This document shows positions 22,398 to 35,872 of a stretch of DNA of 64,000 nt, one piece after another. How positions within the stretch are numbered: the stretch's first letter is position 1; every line of letters begins with the position of its first letter. Made by a program: the position numbers and the translations under genes. The DNA comes from Halichondria panicea (taxonomy: Eukaryota; Porifera; Demospongiae; Suberitida; Halichondriidae): the NCBI RefSeq assembly GCF_963675165.1, contig NC_087380.1:5650071-5714070 (forward strand). Reading direction: 5' to 3'. The notes beneath the pieces are model-generated. The model did not search any database. It was not told the DNA's origin and saw only the letters and a list, made by a program, of their open reading frames with translations.

Positions 22398-25300
22398 TTA
22401 ACGTCTACCAGTCACACTATAAGCAGCACAGTCTGTGATCTCAAAATCTTTAATATCACCATTAACTACATTTCTAGCTGGAAACTCAACAACATCGTAA
22501 ACATGTGGAGTAGAGGATGCTTGCTGAGTAGATTCATCTTGGAAAGTGTCCAGAGTTTCATATTCTTTGTCTTGTGTGTCAACATCGGCATTTACCGTAC
22601 TCATCTCAATTGTTGGCCTGTGTAAGTGCACATTTCCCAATAAAAGTACACATAAATCAACATTTCAAACCTGTTTTTGAAAAGATTAAAGCTTCTTGCC
22701 CGTTTTTTGTGAATCCTGATGTAGATCATGACAATCATGATTGTGCAAATAACGATCAGAAATATCACTGCACCAATTGCACCTCCAACAGCAGCTACTG
22801 GAAACTGTGTTGACGTGGGAGATATAGGTGTGGGGTTTATGCATTCTGGATCAGCAATTGAAGTTAGAATAACTTGACAAGTACTATCCACAGGAATCAA
22901 GACGAATTCAAAAGCCACGATTGCTCCATCAGCCAGCCAGTCTTCAATATAGTTTGCAATCTCAACCGCCGAAGCTGCTTGAGTTCCAATAACCTCAGCT
23001 CGGTACGTTACAGCATCTTCAGATTCGGGAAAGCAGCGAAATTTGGGATTCAAAATGTTAAGCACAGAAAATCCACAGTGGCATCTTTCGTTGACACTTA
23101 TAGAGAGGGTGTTGTTCAAAGCGTTCAGCTTTTGTTGACTATCCTCAGCCTATTAAATAATAACGAGTTTCTGTATAATGTACACATCCTAGCTATTACT
23201 ATAGTTCACTATTGGAATAAAATTTGACAATTTATGGCTTACCACCCATTGCTGACACCTGTCCACCCCAACAAGACGAAGCTGAATCAGCAATATCGAT
23301 GTAGCTGTACAATAAAAAAAAGTATTGAAAGCAGATGTCTAGGATAAAGAAATATACTTACGAATTTCGGAAGTAGATTGGACATATCCACTAGATGCAA
23401 AATGGACGTACTGTCTGTTGTCTGGATCAGTCTGTCTCACACCTCTGCGTCCCATCTAGGACGAGAACACTAAATGTACATGACTGATTGCTAAATTGCC
23501 CAGTTATATCTACGGGCCATAATTATAATAGACAGCCATTCAAACATAACTATAGCGTAGATAATCATACTCATTACTTATACTGTAAACACAATCTTGA
23601 TAGCTCACCTGATTTGAGCCAGATGCTGAGAATGCACGTACAAAGAAAGTGTAGCTTGTATCGAAACACAGCGGTCCATTAGTGTAACGATTAGGACGGT
23701 CATTCGGAGAATTCACGTCATCGTCCTTTTCCTGTCCAACCACAAACTTATCTCCTGTGAGGCCCTTATAGAGGTCACCACTCATCTCAGCAGTGACGTA
23801 AGCATATGGGGAAGAGGGTTTGCTATTGCAAGAAAGCTCAGCATAGGTTCCAAGATTTTGCTGGGGGAATTGAAGCTGTGAGTCTGAGTTTAGATCGTTT
23901 ATTGCTGTTCCTTCAGGAAGGAAGACAACGATGACTTGATAGTGAGTTATGAGAACCTTGTTTTCTGAGAACAAGGCAACACCAATGGTGACTGTTTGTG
24001 GGTCGTTTTTAATGATTTCCGCTTCAGAAACTGACGACGGCTCAACAACAGCAGGAGGCGGGGAAACTGGGGACAGAAGAAATAGCAGCTGAACAAATAC
24101 TTTAGAAGAATAAATATCTACCAGTAGCTTTAGACAAATAATTATGTTTAAAACTATAAGCCAAACAGAATATGAATGTAAGTTACCATTTAGTGTGTTC
24201 ACAGTACTGATATTTGGCATTCCATTGCCAGCTCCGTTGACTGGATACACTGACACTTTGTACATAGTGTTAGGAAAGAGACCCGTTAGAGTTGTTTCAA
24301 AATTGTTAGCAGCTGGAGAGTAAATATCTCCTACAGGTAATTGCACAGTATCTGTGTGATCACTGAAGCTTGCATCGTAATCTCTCATTCCGACAAATGA
24401 AACCTGCATGCATGGATGACAATAAATTAGGGATGCCAGATTACAAGCAATATATACCCCATAGTGAGTGATGACTCCATTTGGCATGTCTGGTTCTGTC
24501 CAGATCAGTGTGATAGTTGTCTCAGTGGGCTGAGCCGTCAATCCAGTAGATGGGGAAGAGGCTGTTTATTTGGAAGAGCAGAATTCTTTACTATTTTCGC
24601 TAGCAATGACTACATGCATGGTACATTTTTTACATACGTATATAGATAGGACCACTTCTATAATACAAGATAAATAATGTGCCACAACAACACACTTGGA
24701 CAAAAGAGAGAAATAGATTACTTAGTAAGATAGTATAATAATTATTATACCTATAAAACTAATTGTAGGGTTATCTACAGTAAATTTTATGAAATTAGCT
24801 AATCTATCTGGTATAGTCCTGTCTTACCGTCCTGATCAGACGTAACTACTGGAGACGGGTCACTCTGATTGCTGCAGCCAATGTCATTGCAGGCGTCCAC
24901 AGTGAAGGAGTAGTTGGTGTAGGGGAGAATGACCCCCTGCATTGATATATTGTACAAGAGCTCCCCTGCAGAGCTCATCAAGTCACTAGGAATGAGAGTA
25001 CTGATCTGAGTGAAACTGTCCGAGACATCCACAGAGCGTATGTACAAGGAGAAATTAGTCACTGGTCTGTTACCGTCAAAAGAGGGTGTCCAACTAAGAA
25101 CCACCCAGCGAGCACCAACATCAAGAGTGCTCACATTAATAGGGGAATCCGGAAGCTCTTTATATGGGAGAAAAATGAGACACTCATCAAAGTCATTATG
25201 TGATTATTATAACTATACCGTAGAGTGGGTTAATTTCGTTTGGTGCAGTTCAATATTTCGTATTCTATTCGTATAGCTCAGATTGGTTACGTAGAACCTA

Positions 25301-28300
25301 TTGCGTATAATTTTCTAACTATGGCTGTAAATCAAATACAAAATTTCCACCATACGAAAATAACTCACTATACGGTATTGCTTTTATTACACATGGGTAT
25401 ATATACTATATATACTGCAAAACACTCACCTAAAACAAACAGAGGTATGTTTGTGGACACTTCAATCAATGTGGTTGTCTCAGGAAGCATGTTGGTTCCA
25501 GTGCACGTGTAGTCGCCAGTGTCCCCCCTCACCGTCTTTTCAAACGACAGCATCCCGACAACTCCAAGCTCTCCCAACTGACGTACTTGATCCACAGTGA
25601 CATCAGTGTACATCATGAGCAAACCTGTGTACACACTGCTCTCAAACTCAGTGCTACTATTCGCGTCTAAGGCCACAGCTGCAAAGGTGACAAAGTTCAA
25701 TCTTGTTGAGAGTGAGGAATCACTGTAAATATTGACTATTTCTTCATCCTTCCTCCAGGAGATTGATGGAATGGGGAAGCCAGTGACCAGACACACAAGA
25801 ACAGTAGGTACGCCCATGCACACTTCAGTAAGAGCAGATGTATCGACTATCACAGGGGTCACTACATGTACAATTACAGTGAGTTTATGAGACAAACATA
25901 CATATTTGCCTTAATTTTGGCTAGCTATATAATTATGATAGATGTCCCCAATTTTTCAGTTTTTTTTCAACTTCAGTCTCACCGTGAACAGTAAGGTTTG
26001 CAGAAGTGGTAACAGTTCCAATGCTATTAGCAGCTAAGCAAGTATACACTCCTCTGTCCTCATAGGTCACATTCACTACTGTCAGCTCTCCAAACCTACT
26101 GTCAATACGATCACCTACAATGGTGTGCTTAATGTTGCTGACAATGTCCATCACTGTTTGGTTGAAATCAGTAAACGTCCATGAGACTGTATGATCAGGA
26201 GATGCCAGAGCATCACAAGAGAACACAGCACTGGATCCATTGTTAATTATAAACTGATCCATTGGAGGATAAATTATCACTGGTGGTCCTATATATTATA
26301 TGAGGGAAGCATTGAAAATTGGAAGATAAATATATTTTGTTGAAACATCTACAATTATTTGTACATGTAGGTATAATTATAATTCAGACTTACCATTCAC
26401 AACAATATCAATGTATGAGTTGTCACTCCCAGCTTCATTAGTGGCTTGCACAAAGTATCGTCCTGCATCAGTTTCCTCACCAGCCATGCGAGCTTGAACA
26501 ATGTTGTCAATGGTCAGGCTGAGACGATCACTGGAGAAGGTGAGGGTAGACTTTGATGTACGACTAGTCAGACTTGTGATCTCTTGAAACTCAGAGCCAC
26601 TAGCAAACAATGACGAGGCAAAGTTAGCCGAGTAGTACCAGCGAATGTTTGACACCATGACAACAGGGGAGGCGTTCTCGATGCTGAAACTGAGAGTAGC
26701 TGATTCTGACTCATTAGCCATTATCCTCCGATTGTTATTCATGGAAATAACACCAGGTGGAACTGTAGTGGGATACAAAACTGTTCGATCCAATTACAAT
26801 AATTTTCAATTTACAGTCACTGCAGTGTGAGGTGATGATATAAAAAAGAAATGTGGCTTGGAAAATTGTGACTGACAACAGGCATCACTAATATGGTACC
26901 CCTGAGTATAAAATACATAATCTTATTAACACTAGCTATATAGGTTCTTATGCAGTTCCCGATACATCTGTTATAGGAACATATGTAGTGAAAGGTACGT
27001 GGATTGTCAGAATCGAAATGTTTTTCAAAGCGTTCTGTGAAGTGACTAGTTAGATATAAATATTTTGATAGACGAAATAGGTGAGTCTAGGTTAATAGTG
27101 GGCAGCGCATTCCAAAGCCTTACTATAGAATTGACGGGTGGTATTGTATTGTAGTGAGGTACATTGTGTACAAGCTTGTTGGAAGTTATCGAGAAAGTTA
27201 ATCTGCTTGAAGCATTGTTGGTGGCAGACTTGATGTACTGGGTTATGTCAAAGTTGTCAGCTGGCTGTTGTATGCATTTCACAAAGAACATATATAATGT
27301 CTAGTAATTCGAGCCAGTACATTAAGGGTAGCAATTTGAGGATGGTAAGTGTATCTTTGTAGTTTATATCCCAGTTTTGTAGTATATACTTGGTGGCCAC
27401 ACGCTGGTTTAGTAGTGTTTACCCAACGGTCCCGTATCAGGGATATAACGGACATGTAATGGACCTGACACGCCCCGTGGATTTTTGGCTGTGTACATGA
27501 TTGCCTATAGTGTTGTCTAAGTAAACTACATGATTGTCTAAGTAAGTACATGATTTCTAAGTTAGATAGAACACTTCCTCTGACCAATCAGATTGCCGTA
27601 AGTGCCAAGTATGTAAACCATGCGAAAAATGCACATTACGTTACTTTAGACAATAATTATTATAATTCCCTAACCAGCTTTAACGATAATAATGGATGAA
27701 GAGTCCATTCCAAAACGACTTGTTGCATTACAGCGGTACATCCCATAGTTATTGGCACTTGCTATTAAACTGAAGTTTCCACCAGTTGTGTCATTCCCAG
27801 TGTAAAAAACTTCTACAGTATTGGCTACGTCAAACCGCTCCCAAACAATTTCTATAGGAGTGTCTCCTGTTACAACACAGACCAGGTCCACATTGTTGTT
27901 CAGTATCACAGGGTCTGGCTGAATGGTGGTCACAACAGGAGGGTCTGCATGGTTGAGAGATACGAGTGCAGTTAGGTAATAAAATTAGATTCCATACCCC
28001 CCAGCTGTATTGTCACAGTATTACTGGTCCCAGTTCCAGCATCATTGGTGACATCACAACGATAGGTACCAACATCGGTCATCTGAATATCAGTCAATAT
28101 ACGGGTTGATCCAGTTGTTGTACTGCCCGTTGCAATGTTAGTAATGTTGTACATGTAATTAGAGGGGTTTCCCCTTAGTACAAAGCAGGTGATGATGACA
28201 TTGTTTCCAATGCCGACAACAGTATCAGTAGTATTGATCTCTACCTCAGGAACAACTGCAATAATATTTTCGTGAACGATGTATGAAATAGTCGATTTTG

Positions 28301-30505
28301 TATAACTCACCATTAACTTGTACAGTGATGAAGGCACTGCTGCTAGCGACAGTGAGTTCATCAGAGTTGGTACCAATACAAGTGTACACTCCATTATGAT
28401 CAGGGTATATGGCACTCACAATATGGAGGGATGACTCAATGTTACCAGGAGTTACGTCAACACCTCTGTTTCCAATAGTTCCAGTCAGTGTAGTTACAAA
28501 TGGTGTCTCTGTGTCTGTCTGCTCAAAATCAGTGGTTTGGTTGTTGAACTCCCATGTGATACTGGGAACGGGGGCTCCCACTGATCTACAAGAGATGTCT
28601 GCACTGCCTCCCTCGGGGATTACAATAGTAGAGGTACTGAGAGATGTCGTGGTGGCATCATCTGAAAATATATCCACTATAATGCACTAGTATTAGTTGT
28701 AGGCAAAAGAAAACACAGGTAAGCTTAATTAATCCCTCTGAGTCTCCCCTCCAAAATCCATATATTACTAAATTAAATGCTATATTGACGTACAGTATTA
28801 TGTTGTAGGCAACGAAAACAGGTAAGCGTAATCCCTCTCTTCCCCCTATGTTACCTGGCGCAATTACTCCAAAATCAACACCACCAGTTGGTATGATGGG
28901 ATGAGTTTGACTTGTTCCAGACTTGAGTTGAGGTTGAACAATGTAGAACCCCTCATCATCAGCAGTGGTGTTGCCTCGTACAAATGTCTCAGAATAGTTG
29001 GGAAACTCTTGAGGACGCATTTGACCAGGTATGAAACTGCTTATTAACCCTTTGCGCCAGAAAATCACTTTATACTCTCCTGACACTCTCACTTCAATGA
29101 CCAGCTTTTCAGGAGGACGTAAAATAATGACCTCAGAAGAGACTCTCTCAACACGAATGGTTGTACCTAAAATTACACAACGTTTCATATAATTTTCTAC
29201 CAACAACCGTACCGCGCATATGCATGCATCTCCCAGCCATTCTGCTGTCATTAACCACTCACTGTTTAGTGCCCTCACAAAACACACTTTTATGTTGCAT
29301 ATTTAATTCACAGGTAGTCTAATCAACCACCCTCCTTGTGGAAAAGTCTGAAACATGAGCACAATGGAAATTTTCTGACCTTACGCCTCCGCGTAGTTGT
29401 TAATTGTACTAGCGTCAAGCGCAAGAACCTGTTTCAATCAATTTGTGTTTTGCCTGCTAACTCTGTGCCCAAGGACTCATGCTATACTTCGCAGCAGCTT
29501 TTACGTATGAATTTATCATGTGCAATGCATATGTAAGAATTCTTCAAATGTGTTGAGCAATGCATGTGCAGTTATTTATTGCCTCCAATAATATCACCTG
29601 ATTGAATAGCTGGAATTCCAGCGTGTGCGCAACAAAAGTGTAACCAGAGTGCTCAGACAGTCTCTCCCCTAGGAAGGATAGTTGATTCATGAGACTAATT
29701 TCACACCTGCATCCAATTGATAAGGTATTGATGTGATGACCTCCCCACCATCATTGTTATCAGTGAAGACACACTGGTACACTCCTGCATCAGGCAGTCC
29801 AAAGTTAGTGATAGTCAGAAAACTGGTCACTCGTCCACTGATTGTGGTCGAGGTGATGGTGATTCGTGAGTCAGTATCATCCACAACTTGTCCGCTCCTC
29901 ACCCACACCACAGACGAGGCGGGGAAGTCCATCACTCTATCACCTTGGTGTTCAGCAGTGCATATCAGTAGAGAACCATCGACAGTGCCACCAAGAGCTA
30001 TCCCAGTCCGGTTGTCATTGAGGCTGAAGAAGTAGTCAACAGGTTCATTGAGAGAGGGCTGATTAGTCAACACCAATGTTCCAGCAGTAGTAGATGACAT
30101 TGCTATAGAAAATAAACGTCTACTTTGAACAGGTTACTAATATTTGTTTGCACACATTTGTACCTGTTAGTGTGACAGCAGTTCCATTGCCAGAAGTAGC
30201 TCCACTAGTAGCAGTGCACTGATAGACCCCATCATCAGAGGCTCTGAGATTGTCTACAGTGAGCACAGACGTGGAGTCATCATTGAGCAATGATGCCGAG
30301 CGCTCAGGGAGATTGTCTTCCCTGATACGAATGTGAGGTGGATCGTTCAACAGAGAGCTTCCATTGAGAGTCCATGTGAAGGTGACAGTAGTATTATCCT
30401 CTACAGTACAGTAGATCTGGATCACTGATCCCTCAACCACACTGCCACTGGAGGAGACGAGGGTTTCAGGTCTAGTAAGGACTGTCAACTGAGCCGTGAT
30501 AATAA
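22398..30505 (-). CDS. Ig/FN3 transmembrane receptor, copy 2 (9 Ig-type exons)
   Basis: Exons 5' to 3': 30164-30505, 29707-30102, 28855-29166, 28311-28661, 27998-28255, 27675-27944, 26394-26762, 25983-26288, 25430-25861 (Ig, equal to copy 1 E1-E6 and E17-E19); 24828-25157, 24458-24561, 24187-24403, 23609-24066, 23362-23455 (FN3); 23243-23304, 22671-23149, 22398-22617. About 1,666 codons, with phases kept. Ten Ig exons (E7-E16) are missing, and a LINE remnant sits at the junction. E19 is 18 nt shorter than in copies 1 and 3. The membrane exon keeps HCGF, DPEC, the helix and basic residues. The tail has YETL, YDVV and YSVT but lacks the YDYITM segment of copy 1. The ATG used for the copy 3 leader is present here, but a small deletion puts it out of frame. 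The retrotransposon lies about 105 bp upstream of E1. Confidence 0.83.
25216..25377. mobile_element. Short MITE in receptor copy 2 intron
   Basis: Terminal inverted repeats begin TACCGTAGAGTGGGTTAATT and end with the matching inverse at 25354-25377. It is 162 bp and noncoding, between the first FN3 exon and Ig E19. Its ends resemble the 14153-14337 element, so both probably belong to one family. Confidence 0.75.
27030..27390 (-). mobile_element. LINE 3'-end remnant (C-terminal end of reverse transcriptase ORF)
   Basis: Two minus-strand frames, 27046-27291 and the lower part of 27279-27587, join with one frameshift. They read like the C-terminal end of a non-LTR reverse transcriptase ORF: LNVLARITRHYI, FVKCIQQPADNFDI, then VNSIVRLWNALPTINLDSP. 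It fills the gap where copy 2 lacks ten Ig exons. The rest of the element is absent. Confidence 0.65.
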
Positions 30506-30610
30506 CTGTGTGGTGAAAACCATTAGAACCACAATATTATGATACACTGCATGCATGCAAATTATGTATAAAGCACAGACTACCCCGCCATGCATGCAGC
30601 TATATACGTA

Positions 30611-30900
30611 TGTGGTGAACTAGAACATTCTGTGACTGGGTTAATTAAGAACTAGAACATTCCGTGGTAAAGGACCAGAACTTTATGTGTTAAGAACCTT
30701 CCAGAGGTTCAGTATTCTAGAACTTTGTGGGTGTTGTAGAACAATCTAGATCTTTGGTGCATGTGTCTGTATAAAATAGCTAGAGAAGGAGTTATGTTCA
30801 GTTCTGTTCTCATGTTAAAGTTATAGAAGACTCCTATTTACTTGGATCGTGTTCTGTTTAAGTCAACTGCGAGCCTTGGCGCAGCCGCGGGCTCATGACA
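30611..30900 (+). repeat. 5' LTR
   Basis: 290 bp, beginning TGTGGTGAAC and ending GCTCATGACA. It contains TATAAAA at 30770-30776, the likely promoter. The only difference from the 3' LTR that I see is C against G near 30888. Confidence 0.95.
30770..30776 (+). promoter_or_regulatory. TATA box of 5' LTR
   Basis: TATAAAA within the LTR, about 200 bp upstream of the gag start at 30979. The same motif is at 35742-35748 in the 3' LTR. Confidence 0.7.
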
Positions 30901-30902
30901 AT

Positions 30903-30920
30903 TGGTGGCAGCGGTGGGAT
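30903..30920 (+). promoter_or_regulatory. Primer binding site, tRNA-Leu type
   Basis: TGGTGGCAGCGGTGGGAT starts two bases after the 5' LTR. It is complementary to the 3' end of a leucine tRNA with its CCA (ATCCCACCGCTGCCACCA). The tRNA assignment rests on recall of common animal tRNA-Leu ends. Confidence 0.75.
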
Positions 30921-30978
30921 AGTCGAAGACAGTGGTTTTTCGAGACCCACAAATTTGAGAAGCGAATGGTAGATCTGT

Positions 30979-33900
30979 ATGTCGGTGACAAGGACTGGCA
31001 GAATCTACAACCTAGGAGAATCGGCGAACGAAACAGAACAAGACGTGGAGAGTGACCAAGCTGTAATAACGATGGCAGAGACAGGAACTGGAGTGACTGA
31101 ACTTCTACAGATGCTGCTGGAAGATCGCCGGAGCCGTGACGAGGCAGAAACGGAAAGGGCCAGAGCAAGAGAAGAAGAGAACAGACAACGAGAGCGAGAA
31201 CGAACAGAAGAACAGGAACGTAGAGAGAGAGAAAGTGAACAAAGAATGCAAATGATGCAAAGTCAGGTGGAGATGATGAGAAACTGGATGGACCTAAATC
31301 AGAGTCGAGAGGAGATCAAGGCGAAACGAGCGGAAGATCTACGACATTTGAACCTAGCCAAACTCACGGAAAAAGAAGACATTGAGGCATACTTGACTAC
31401 GTTTGAGCGACTGATGACAGCCTTTGAAGTGAAAGAAGAGCACTGGGCCCATAAGTTAGCGCCACAACTTATGGGGAGAGCCCAGCAGGCCTTTGCTGCA
31501 ATGGATGTAGAGAAAGCTAAGAACTATGAGGACGTGAAAAGAGCTATACTGCAACGCTATGATATTAGCGAAGAAACGTACCGCAAACGCTTCCGAACTA
31601 CGAAGAAGGCCGAAGGGGAGGCGTACCTGGAGCTCGCAACAAAACTGAGAGACCTCCTGGAGAAATGGACAGCAGGCTGCACCACGATGGAAGCACTCAA
31701 GGAGAAAATTGTAGTGGAGCAACTGATGGAGGGGATGCCTAGAGACCTGAGAATTTGGTTGGGCGACCGAAAGCCCACTACCGGAGAAGAAGCGGGAAGA
31801 CTGGCCGACAGCTATGTTCATTCCCGTCAACTTGATCCTAAGGAGTTACCGCCACGAGAGACTCGTCGGCCCAGCAGTGAGAGCGGAGCAACCAAAACGT
31901 GCCACTACTGCAAGATAAAGGGCCATATTGCCAAAGACTGTAGGAAGGCTATGGCTGATCGAAGGACAGAGAAAGGACGGAGGGAGGCCAACAAAACAAA
32001 GATGGAATGGAACAAAATCAAATGCTACAACTGCCAAGAGACCGGACATATTGCCGCAAATTGCCCTAGCAAGTCAAATCTATTCACAGAAGAAACTGAA
32101 TTGGTGTACATGAATGAGGACAAGTTGGAGAAGAAAATCAACCCCCAGATTACACGATCCGGCACAGTGGAGGGAAAAGCAGTAGACAAGATTGTCCTTG
32201 ACACCGGTTGTGCCCGTTCGATGGTGAGAAGTGATCTGCTACCACAGAAGAAGCAACTAGGACGAGTTCGCATCCGATGTGCTCACGGAGACGTTCGAGA
32301 ATATCCACTCGTAAGTGTAGAAATTGGCCTCGGAGAAGGAAGACACCAAATCGAAGCAGCAATTTCAAAGACCCTCCCAGTACCAGTGCTACTCGGACGA
32401 GATGTGGCAGGCCTACTCGAAATGTTACAGAATAAGGAAGGGACAGTTCGGACTGAAGAAGCCCTTGCCGTAATGACCAGAGCCCAGGCCAAGAAAAACG
32501 AAGAAGAAAGAGTGGAACTGGAGAAGATACAACAACAGGAGGGAATCAAACAGCCTACTACCACGTCCGACACATCCACTGATGAGATGCCTGATGACCA
32601 AGTGGCCAAGATGGTTCCAAACACTCCCAACACTCCTGATGACCAACAAGCCGAGATGCTAACGGACTTGGACGTAACCGATGACCAAATTGCTGAGATG
32701 CCAATTGGCGCAGAGATGGACCCAGATCTTTTTCTCGAAGTAAAGAAACACCAGCAACTAACTAGGAGAGAGAAGAGGCAGCAGAGGCGTGAAGTGGCTC
32801 AAAACAAGCAGACACACCCCTTGGACCTGTCCCCCATTGAGTTGCGACGAATGCAGCAAGAAGATGTCACGCTTAAAGGTATTCGAGAAGCAATGAACGG
32901 TGCTACTGGAGCCAGCAAGATGGTCTTTCACGAAGAAAATGGACTGATTTACCGTCAATGGATCTCACCCCATGGCGAAGACAGCAGCCCGATACAGCAG
33001 TTGGTGCTACCAGAGTCGTGCCGTAGCCTAGTGATGTCCCTTGCTCACCATATTCCAATGGCTGGCCACATGGGGCAGCGAAAGACCGTAGAACGGATTC
33101 TCCAGCGGTTCTATTGGCCGACAGTATTCGAAGATGTGAAGAAGCTATGCCAATCGTGCGAAGAGTGTCAGAGGACATCAAAGGGGAAAAAGCAGCGTGT
33201 ACCAATGATTCCCCTACCCATCATTCGTGCTATGGATATCGTGGGTCCTCTTCCTCGTAGCCGCACGGGAAACCGCTACATCCTGGTGATTTGCGACTAT
33301 AGTACAAGGTACCCAGAAGCTGTCCCCCTACGAACCATAGATGCTGAGCACGTAGCCAAGGAGCTGATAATGTTTTTCTCAAGAGTAGGCATACCCCGAG
33401 AGATCCTGACTGATCAAGGAGCTAATTTCACATCTGGATTGCTAGCAGAGCTCTACCGCTTGTTGAAGATACAGCCGATCCAGACCAGCCCTTACCACCC
33501 TCAAACGGACGGATTAGTAGAACGTTTCAATCAAACCTTGAAGTCCATGCTTCGCAAAACCGCCAATGAAGAAGGAAAAGACTGGGACCAACTAATTCCG
33601 TATTTGCTGTTTGCCTACCGTGAAGTACCCCAGTCATCAACCGGATTTTCTCCCTTCGAACTAATGTATGGAAGGCAGGTGCGAGGACCTCTTGATGTGC
33701 TCAAAGAATCGTGGGAATCTAGCAAGAAATCTACAGAGAGTGTCGTTTCTTATGTCCTGATGATTCAAGAAAAACTCGCCAAGATGTCGGAGCTAGCTTG
33801 TGAGAATCTGAAGAAGGCCCAAACAACCCAAAAGAAGTGGTATGATCGAAATGCACGAGAGAGGCAGCTGCAGGTAGAGGACAACGTACTAGTCCTTCTA

Positions 33901-35595
33901 CCTTCCTCGACCAACAAACTCCTAGCGAAGTGGCAAGGTCCCTACCCCGTGAAGAAAGTGATTTCACCGGTGACATATGAAGTGGACATGTTCGATCACA
34001 AGAAGCGGAGAAGAGTCTTCCACATCAACATGTTGCGAAAGTGGAATACCCCCACGATCCCAAACCTCTTGGCGGAGGAAGAGAGAGGAGAATTAACGGA
34101 TGAACTCCCGTTGTGGAAAGAAAGTGACGGTATCACAAAGAAGATTGTCATGGACAAGCGACTGGAAGAGACCCAACAGTATGACCTCCGTCAGCTAACC
34201 AACGAATTCGTAGAAGCTATGCGAGACACCCCAGGACGGACAGCAATCATTGAGCACGACATTGAAACCGGAACGGCACGCCCAATCAGGTTGCCTCCTT
34301 ACCGCTTACCTCATGCCTATCGAGAGACAGTGAAGAAAGAAATTGCGGAAATGCTAGAACATGGAGTGATCGAGCCTTCGACAAGTGAATGGTCAGCCCC
34401 TATTGTATTGGTGAAGAAGAAAGATGGTACTATGCGATTCTGCGTTGACTATCGACGTCTAAATGGAGTTTCTGAGGCAGATGCATACCCAATGCCCCGC
34501 ATTGACGAGATGATCGACAGACTAGGCCAAGCTAAGTACATCACCACTTTGGATCTGACAAAAGGATACTGGCAGGTACCCCTCACCAAGAAAGCCCAGA
34601 CGAAGACGGCATTTGTAACCCCTTTTGGTCTTTATCACTTCAATGTTATGCCATTTGGCTTGCAAGGCGCACCGGCAACTTTCCAGAGGCTAATGGACCG
34701 GGTACTGCAAGGACTGGAAGAATATGCTGCAGCATACCTAGATGATGTTGTAATCTACAGCTCCAATTGGAAGGACCACCTCTACCATTTACGTCAGGTG
34801 CTGGAGCGGATCCAAGATGCCGGCCTAACCATGAAGCTCAGCAAATGTCAGTTTGGGATGGCCCACTGTATATACCTAGGCCATGTCGTTGGGAGTGGAG
34901 TGGTGAAACCAGAGGAAACAAAACTAGAGGCAATGATGGAATTTCCAAGACCAAAAACGAAAAAAGAAGTGCGTTGTTTCCTTGGATTAACTGGATATTA
35001 CAGGAGGTTTATCCCGGATTTCGCCTCCATTGCCGCCCCCCTGTCCGACCTCACCCGAAAGAATTTACCCTCAACAGTAATATGGACACCAGCTTGTGAG
35101 ACAGCATTCCAGACCCTGAAGAAGCAGATGTTGTCACAGCCGATATTGCACAATCCAGACTTTTCGAGAGCCTTTGTCCTCCAAACCGATGCATCCCAGC
35201 GAGGTGTAGGGGCAGTCCTCAGCCAAACTGATGGGGATGGCGCTGAACACCCAGTAGGATATTTTAGCCGAAAACTCCTTAACCGAGAAGAACACTACTC
35301 GACCGTGGAGAAGGAGTGCCTGGCAATTAAACTCGCTGTTGAAGCTTTCCGAGTCTACCTCCTAGGATGACCCTTTGTAATCCAGACGGACCATCACTCC
35401 CTGGAATGGATGGAGCGAATGAAAGAGAACAACAATCGTCTCATCCGATGGAGCCTGGCCTTGCAACCATTCAACTTTTCTGTCCGCTATCGGAAGGGCA
35501 AAGACAACCAAAACGCAGACGCCCTCTCCCGATTGCCTATTTCTCACCCCGACATGAATGTCGCAGGAGAAGGGGAGAGGAATGTGGTGAACTAG
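30979..35595 (+). CDS. Gag-pol polyprotein (gag-PR-INT-RT-RNase H) with one internal TGA
   Basis: One frame of 1,538 codons with an in-frame TGA at 35368-35370 after 1,463 residues. Gag has a charged coiled region at about 45-110 and two CCHC knuckles at about 308-321 and 349-362. The protease has DTG at 408-410. The integrase has the HHCC histidine pair from 690, then catalytic D753, D812 and E848 (D-35-E), and a C-terminal module. Reverse transcriptase follows, with YLDD at 1253-1256, then RNase H with QTDAS. The TGA stands where related proteins have arginine, and a C-to-T change at a CpG would explain it. The frame continues unbroken behind it to the stop at 35593-35595. The start chosen is the first ATG of the frame. 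Whether the TGA is read through is unknown. Confidence 0.93.
35564..35582 (+). promoter_or_regulatory. Polypurine tract
   Basis: An uninterrupted run of purines (GGAGAAGGGGAGAGGAA) directly abuts the 3' LTR and overlaps the end of the pol frame. It is the expected primer site for plus-strand synthesis. Confidence 0.85.
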
Positions 35596-35872
35596 AACAT
35601 TCTGTGACTGGGTTAATTAAGAACTAGAACATTCCGTGGTAAAGGACCAGAACTTTATGTGTTAAGAACCTTCCAGAGGTTCAGTATTCTAGAACTTTGT
35701 GGGTGTTGTAGAACAATCTAGATCTTTGGTGCATGTGTCTGTATAAAATAGCTAGAGAAGGAGTTATGTTCAGTTCTGTTCTCATGTTAAAGTTATAGAA
35801 GACTCCTATTTACTTGGATCGTGTTCTGTTTAAGTCAACTGCGAGCCTTGGCGCAGCCGGGGGCTCATGACA
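35583..35872 (+). repeat. 3' LTR
   Basis: 290 bp, matching the 5' LTR except for one visible base. It contains the last bases of the gag-pol frame, whose stop is at 35593-35595, and it is followed by the ACGTA target duplication. Confidence 0.95.

Noticed and set aside
22874-23227. Plus-strand open frames opposite the membrane exon (also at 7411 and 40832)
   Set aside because: They are antisense shadows of a conserved exon. They recur only because the exon recurs.
30888-30888. LTR mismatch as evidence of age in years
   Set aside because: One difference in 290 bp shows youth, but no substitution rate is available for this host.
35367-35627. Separate gene after the TGA in the retrotransposon
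   Set aside because: The frame continuing behind the TGA is the remainder of RNase H. The 35367 frame is a shadow.
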